From: Qipengyuania_C sp046254955
GTDB lineage: Bacteria; Pseudomonadota; Alphaproteobacteria; Sphingomonadales; Sphingomonadaceae
NCBI RefSeq assembly: GCF_046254955.1
Contig: NZ_JBJXRG010000001.1
Coordinates: 248,001-312,000 of the forward strand
Direction of reading: 5' to 3'
DNA length: 64,000 nt
Under the pieces are notes generated by a model. That model was given only the letters and a program-made list of their open reading frames with translations. It was not told where the DNA came from and made no database searches. Positions 61,362-64,000 of the stretch are shown one piece after another (positions within the stretch are counted from its first letter, which is position 1; the number at the start of each line of letters is the position of its first letter). Position numbers and translations under genes: made by a program.

Positions 61362-61431
61362 TGGCACTATAAATGTCAAAAAGCAATTGCCAAATCGAAC
61401 TGGCAATGCAAAAATGGCACTCGTGGTGTTA
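61362..61431. promoter_or_regulatory. two TGGCACT-type operators and a palindrome in a divergent promoter
   Basis: TGGCACTATAAATGTCA (61362-61378) and TGGCACTCGTGGTGTTA (61415-61431) match the two sites before the TonB receptor at 50 kb. They are 53 bp apart, about five helical turns, on the same face. A palindrome with perfect arms, ATTGCCA-N8-TGGCAAT (61386-61407), lies between them. The whole fills the 118-bp gap between MBL hydrolase and MDR reductase. Confidence 0.6.
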
Positions 61432-61448
61432 ATAGAAAGGGATGAATC

Positions 61449-62444
61449 GTGCCAACTCAAATTCGCATGCTCGATTATCCCGGCCCGAACCCGGCGCGTG
61501 ATATGTGGGGGCTTACCCATGATACTCCGCGGGCGCCAGATGAAGGCGAGATAGCTGTCGCTATCGATACCATCTCCATCGATCCAGGAATGAGCGGCTG
61601 GATCACCGACAAGCGCAGCTACATGCCACCAGTCAAACCCGGGGGTGTGATGCGCGCGTTCGGTGTGGGCGAAGTAATCGAAAGCAAGTCGGACCAGTTC
61701 GATGTCGGAGATTGGGTGACAGGCTTCACTGGCGTTCAGACCCATGGGGTCTATCGCGCAGAGAACTTGCGCAAGATCGACGCCTCGCTCGCTCCTCCCG
61801 AGAAGTTCCTCAGCGGCTTTGGGATGACGGGCTACACCGGATATTTCGGCATGAGTGATTTGGGGCAACCCAAGGAGGGGGAGACGGTCGTCGTATCAGC
61901 CGCATCGGGCGCGGTGGGTTCCATCGCAGCGCAGGTCGCCAAGGCAGCCGGGGCGCGTGTCGTCGGTATCGCCGGTGGGCCGAAGAAATGCGCATACCTG
62001 CTCGACGAACTCGGGCTCGATGCGGCGATCGATTACAAGGGCGGTGGTGTCGACGAAGCTCTGGCGCAGGCATGCCCGGATGAGATTGACCTCTATTTCG
62101 ACAATGTCGGGGGCGAGACTTTGGAAGCCATACTCGGCCTGATGAAGTATCGCGGGCGTATCGTCGTTTGTGGCGGCATTTCGCAATATGGTGATTTTGC
62201 CGGGGCACGTGGTCCGGCTAATTTCATGTCTGTCGTTACGCACAGCCTGACGATCCAGGGCTACACGATGCGCGACTATATGCACCGCGTGCCCGAAGCG
62301 CTCGAATGGCTAGTACCTGCCTGGAAGGATGGGAGCCTGAAGATGCGCGAGCACGTCGTCGAAGGCATCGAGAACTTTCCGGATGCGTACGAGATGATCT
62401 TCCGCGGTGAGAACCACGGCAAATTGTTGCTGAAGATAGGCTGA
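61449..62444 (+). CDS. zinc-less MDR NADP-dependent oxidoreductase
   Basis: A 331-residue medium-chain reductase. The nucleotide-binding motif is AASGAVGSIAAQVAKAAGAR (about residue 155), and GFGMTGYTGYFGMSDLGQPK before it is the typical signature of the CurA/prostaglandin-reductase branch that reduces C=C bonds conjugated to carbonyls. Zinc ligands are absent. The start is a GTG at 61449 behind AAAGGG. It is followed by the haloalkane dehalogenase gene with 5 bp between. Confidence 0.9.
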   Translation: MPTQIRMLDYPGPNPARDMWGLTHDTPRAPDEGEIAVAIDTISIDPGMSGWITDKRSYMPPVKPGGVMRAFGVGEVIESKSDQFDVGDWVTGFTGVQTHGVYRAENLRKIDASLAPPEKFLSGFGMTGYTGYFGMSDLGQPKEGETVVVSAASGAVGSIAAQVAKAAGARVVGIAGGPKKCAYLLDELGLDAAIDYKGGGVDEALAQACPDEIDLYFDNVGGETLEAILGLMKYRGRIVVCGGISQYGDFAGARGPANFMSVVTHSLTIQGYTMRDYMHRVPEALEWLVPAWKDGSLKMREHVVEGIENFPDAYEMIFRGENHGKLLLKIG

Positions 62445-62449
62445 TCGCG

Positions 62450-63394
62450 ATGGACCGGTTGCGCACTCCTGACGCGTTTTTCGAGAATCTTGCCGATTTT
62501 CCCTTTGCGGCGAACTATGTCGACGTCTCGGATCATGAGGGTGGCTGCTTGCGCCTCGCCTATGTCGATGAGGGGCCTAAAGATGGGCCTCCCGTGGTTA
62601 TGATCCACGGCAATCCGACCTGGTCCTATATGTGGCGCAAGCTAATTCCGGTTTTGGCCGCGAACGGATACCGCGCCATCGCGATCGATCTCATCGGGAT
62701 GGGCCGTTCGGACAAGCCCACGCAAATGAGCGACTACACGATTGCCCGCCACGAAGCTTGGGTGAGGGAGGGGCTGTTTGAAAAGCTGCAACTCACCGAC
62801 GCTCAATTCATCCTACACGATTGGGGAGGGATCATCGGCCTGCGTGCGATTGCCGATCATCAGGATCGTGTCGCAAGCGTGATCATGTCGAACACAGGTT
62901 TTCCTGTGCGGGACCCGAACGAGCCGATCACAAAGATGGCTCGCAAGGGCGCGGCGATGTTGCGCCGCTTTCAACTCTACATCCGCTTCCGCAAGAACTG
63001 GCAACATTGGAAGACTTTGAGCCGCATAACTCTCACGGACATGCCGGCTGAGGACGTGGCGGGCTTCGCAGCGCCATATCCTGACAAGCGCTACCTCGTC
63101 GGTAACAGGCAATTCACGCAAATGCTGCCGACACGCAATGATAACCCGATACTGGTTGAGAACTGGCACGCGCTGCAGAAGCTCAAGAGTTTCGAGAAGC
63201 CATTCCAGGCGATCTATTCGGACAAGGATCAGGTTTCTCCCAAAGGGTTTCACAGCGTCCGCCCGGCAATCCCCGGCACGCGCGACTACGAACCGATTAT
63301 CCTTAAAGGCGGCTCGCACTTCCTCCTCGAGGACGTGCCCGAAGCCTACGCGCGCGAAGTGATCGCGTTTCTCGAAAACATCAAAGGAGACTGA
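62450..63394 (+). CDS. haloalkane dehalogenase-like alpha/beta hydrolase
   Basis: A 314-residue alpha/beta hydrolase with haloalkane dehalogenase features: MIHGNPTWSYMWRKLIP, whose Asn55 can stabilise halide, and the nucleophile motif HDWGG with Asp124 and Trp125. The catalytic histidine is in GGSHFLLEDVP near the C-terminus. Asp followed by Trp instead of a Ser elbow is what separates dehalogenases from esterases. The substrate is unknown. It is 5 bp behind the reductase gene and 1 bp before a DUF2855 gene. Confidence 0.88.
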   Translation: MDRLRTPDAFFENLADFPFAANYVDVSDHEGGCLRLAYVDEGPKDGPPVVMIHGNPTWSYMWRKLIPVLAANGYRAIAIDLIGMGRSDKPTQMSDYTIARHEAWVREGLFEKLQLTDAQFILHDWGGIIGLRAIADHQDRVASVIMSNTGFPVRDPNEPITKMARKGAAMLRRFQLYIRFRKNWQHWKTLSRITLTDMPAEDVAGFAAPYPDKRYLVGNRQFTQMLPTRNDNPILVENWHALQKLKSFEKPFQAIYSDKDQVSPKGFHSVRPAIPGTRDYEPIILKGGSHFLLEDVPEAYAREVIAFLENIKGD

Positions 63395-63395
63395 G

Positions 63396-64000
63396 ATGGC
63401 CGCCACTACAGAGCTTTGGGTCGCCCGCGACCAGCTGCGGCGCACGAAGATTGTCGAAAGTGAGCAACAACCCCTCGAAGATGGCCAGATCCGAGTAGCC
63501 ATCGCCAAGATGGGACTGACCGCGAACAACGTCAGCTACGCTGTCTCGGGCGAAGCAATCGGATACTGGAAGTATTTTCCGGCCCAGGGCGAGTGGGGCA
63601 AGGTTCCCGGGTGGGCCATGGCAGACGTGGTGGAATCGCGCAGCGACGCCCTAGCCGAAAGTGAGCGGCTCTATGGCTTCTTTCCGATGGCAAGCGAGGT
63701 CATTCTGCAACCGGGTCATGTGGAGGACGATTTCTTTATGGATGCGGGCGCGCATCGCGCCGAGCTTCCTGCGCTCTACAATCAATATCGGCGGACAAAA
63801 GGCGAGCCGGAAGTTCTTCAAAAACTTGAAGACGAACGTTGCCTGCTGTTCCCGCTCTTCGTCACTTCTTACGTTCTTTATGACTATCTGATCGATAACG
63901 ACTTCTTTGGTGCACAGCAGATCATCATCGGTTCGGTCTCCTCGAAAACCGGTTTCGGCCTGGCGCACCTTCTCAAAAATGATCCGAATTTGGCTCACAA
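63396..64000 (+). CDS. DUF2855 family protein (3' end outside window)
   Basis: An ATG at 63396, behind AAGGAGA, opens a frame that stays open to the window end (201 codons). The protein begins MAATTELWVARDQLRR and contains MGLTANNVSYAVSGEAIGYW, FPAQGEWGKVPGWAMADVVE, YGFFPMASEVILQPG and IIIGSVSSKTGFGLAHLL, the typical DUF2855 pattern, which recalls MDR reductases. The function of the family is not established. It closes the visible reductase/dehalogenase operon. Confidence 0.88.
   Translation, partial: MAATTELWVARDQLRRTKIVESEQQPLEDGQIRVAIAKMGLTANNVSYAVSGEAIGYWKYFPAQGEWGKVPGWAMADVVESRSDALAESERLYGFFPMASEVILQPGHVEDDFFMDAGAHRAELPALYNQYRRTKGEPEVLQKLEDERCLLFPLFVTSYVLYDYLIDNDFFGAQQIIIGSVSSKTGFGLAHLLKNDPNLAH

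Noticed and set aside
61386..61407. ATTGCCA-N8-TGGCAAT as a terminator hairpin
   Set aside because: It lies between two divergent starts and has no T-run; an operator role fits better.
1..64000. CRISPR arrays, rRNA genes and prophage structural genes
   Set aside because: No regularly spaced repeats, rRNA signatures, or capsid, tail or terminase genes were seen.

Overview
The window looks like part of an alphaproteobacterial chromosome of the order Sphingomonadales, most likely an Erythrobacter-type genus. This rests on the high-GC coding style, several TonB-dependent receptors, trigger factor with a Lys/Ala/Pro tail, the ParA/RHH-like/SPOR gene trio, DUF3297 and DUF418 proteins, and dispersed intergenic repeats built on a GCGGAC core. 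The assignment is inference; no database was searched.

0-25.8 kb is mostly housekeeping: the end of an outer-membrane receptor, a secreted amidase, trigger factor, tRNA-Leu, the ribosome GTPase Der, a TPR protein, a bacterioferritin/ferredoxin pair with two Fur-like sites, a DUF418 membrane protein, the ParA/RHH-like/SPOR cluster, an aspartate carbamoyltransferase fused to an HTH-like domain together with an inactive dihydroorotase-like partner, and SppA. A weak tRNA-Val follows, then two decayed hydrolase genes (an amidohydrolase remnant and an M20 peptidase with one in-frame TGA), then an FAD oxidoreductase/Rieske oxygenase operon with a divergent BetI-like TetR regulator and a palindromic operator.

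26.3-32.9 kb is a signalling or conflict-type locus: membrane Ser/Thr kinase, PP2C phosphatase, two-TM ion channel, SLOG-like four-TM protein and a TIR-FHA fusion. The kinase could write phosphothreonine, PP2C erase it and the FHA domain read it, with TIR NAD chemistry and membrane proteins as outputs.

33-50 kb is accessory. A 67-bp direct repeat flanks a serine hydrolase, a TetR regulator and a TonB receptor. A 172-bp imperfect inverted repeat, made of the promoter and first 26 codons of a tyrosine recombinase, brackets about 11 kb. That segment carries the recombinase, a LytTR regulator, MipA/OmpV, DUF2306, a frameshifted DUF6326 gene, a methyltransferase with a divergent LysR gene, and a three-gene operon: a Sec-exported precursor with a double-glycine-type leader, a secreted C39 peptidase and an outer-membrane barrel. 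A divergent membrane-bound winged-helix/TPR regulator has three 11-bp direct repeats in front of it.

50-64 kb is a catabolic cluster: TonB receptor, sulfatase with its formylglycine-generating enzyme, acyl-CoA synthetase, paired DUF1330-like and four-TM proteins, TetR regulator, GST-like protein, metallo-beta-lactamase-fold hydrolase, zinc-less MDR reductase, haloalkane dehalogenase and a DUF2855 protein cut by the window end. Four copies of a TGGCACT-N5-TGCCA-like motif in front of the receptor and in the hydrolase/reductase promoter suggest one regulon.
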